Of a stretch of 6,240 bases of DNA, positions 6,205 through 6,240 are shown one piece after another. The position numbers and the translations under genes were made by a program. Position 1 is the first letter of the stretch. Each line of letters starts with the position of its first letter. A model generated the notes under the pieces. That model was not told the DNA's origin. It saw nothing but the letters and a program-made list of their open reading frames with translations, and searched no databases. Source of the stretch: Cytophagales bacterium (lineage in GTDB: Bacteria > Bacteroidota > Bacteroidia > Cytophagales > Cyclobacteriaceae); assembly GCA_003537495.1 (NCBI GenBank), contig DPSB01000307.1:3521-9760 (forward strand), in the 5' to 3' direction.

Positions 6205-6210
6205 AGTTGT
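6197..6210 (-). promoter_or_regulatory. Translation start region of the first DUF3347 gene
   Basis: ACAACTATGAAAAC surrounds the ATG at 6204-6202 and is identical to the start region of the paralogue at 3390-3403. It lacks a Shine-Dalgarno sequence. The upstream bases continue as a CA-rich leader (CAAACCAACAACT). Confidence 0.35.
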
Positions 6211-6240
6211 TGGTTTGTTATGTAATTAATTAAGGTTTAC
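6205..6240 (-). other. Right-edge leader, promoter not seen
   Basis: Only 36 bases lie upstream of the first gene. They contain an AT palindrome, TTAATTAATTAA (plus strand 6222-6233 region), and a CA-rich leader. No TAnnTTTG box can be identified, so it is not possible to say whether this gene opens the operon or whether further genes lie to the right. Confidence 0.3.

Noticed and set aside
1..6240. Mobile elements, CRISPR repeats, tRNA or rRNA genes
   Set aside because: No transposase or integrase motifs, regularly spaced repeats or RNA-like segments were seen; the window is almost entirely coding on the minus strand.

Overview
The window reads as part of a Bacteroidota chromosome, probably from the Cytophagales/Chitinophagales side, although rank cannot be fixed from sequence alone. 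The evidence is the protein families present (DUF3347, DUF2911, minimal PepSY-TM, SnoaL-like secreted proteins), many exported proteins cleaved at A|Q, AT/CA-rich leaders with no clear Shine-Dalgarno sequence, and moderate GC content.

All nine recognisable genes lie on the minus strand and are read from the right end to the left end. In order of transcription they are: a His-rich DUF3347 lipoprotein (6204-5572); a class I SAM-dependent methyltransferase (5554-4886); a CueO-like multicopper oxidase with a Tat-lipoprotein signal (4889-3420, ATGA overlap with the methyltransferase); a second, secreted DUF3347 protein (3397-2888); a secreted SnoaL/NTF2-like protein (2871-2428); a membrane-anchored protein with a TRASH-like cysteine domain (2418-1921); a two-helix PepSY protein (1850-1092); a secreted DUF2911 protein (1076-216); and the first 71 codons of a secreted YceI-family protein (214 to beyond base 1). 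Gaps are -4 to 22 bases, except for 70 bases before the PepSY gene, so most or all of this is probably one transcription unit. Its beginning and end lie outside the window or at its edge.

Taken together this looks like an extracytoplasmic copper-handling cluster. The multicopper oxidase has all ten copper-binding His residues plus the type 1 Cys and Met, and would oxidise Cu(I) in the periplasm. The two DUF3347 proteins carry His-rich N-termini and a shared C/M-containing C-terminal motif, and could hold or pass copper. The TRASH-like protein offers five cysteines, predicted to face the periplasm. The PepSY protein has a His cluster in its periplasmic part. Seven or eight of the nine products appear to be exported or membrane-anchored; the methyltransferase is the cytoplasmic exception. 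No efflux pump, P-type ATPase or regulator is visible in the window. The copper assignment is firm for the oxidase and inferred for the rest. No RNA genes, mobile elements, CRISPR arrays or convincing terminators were seen.
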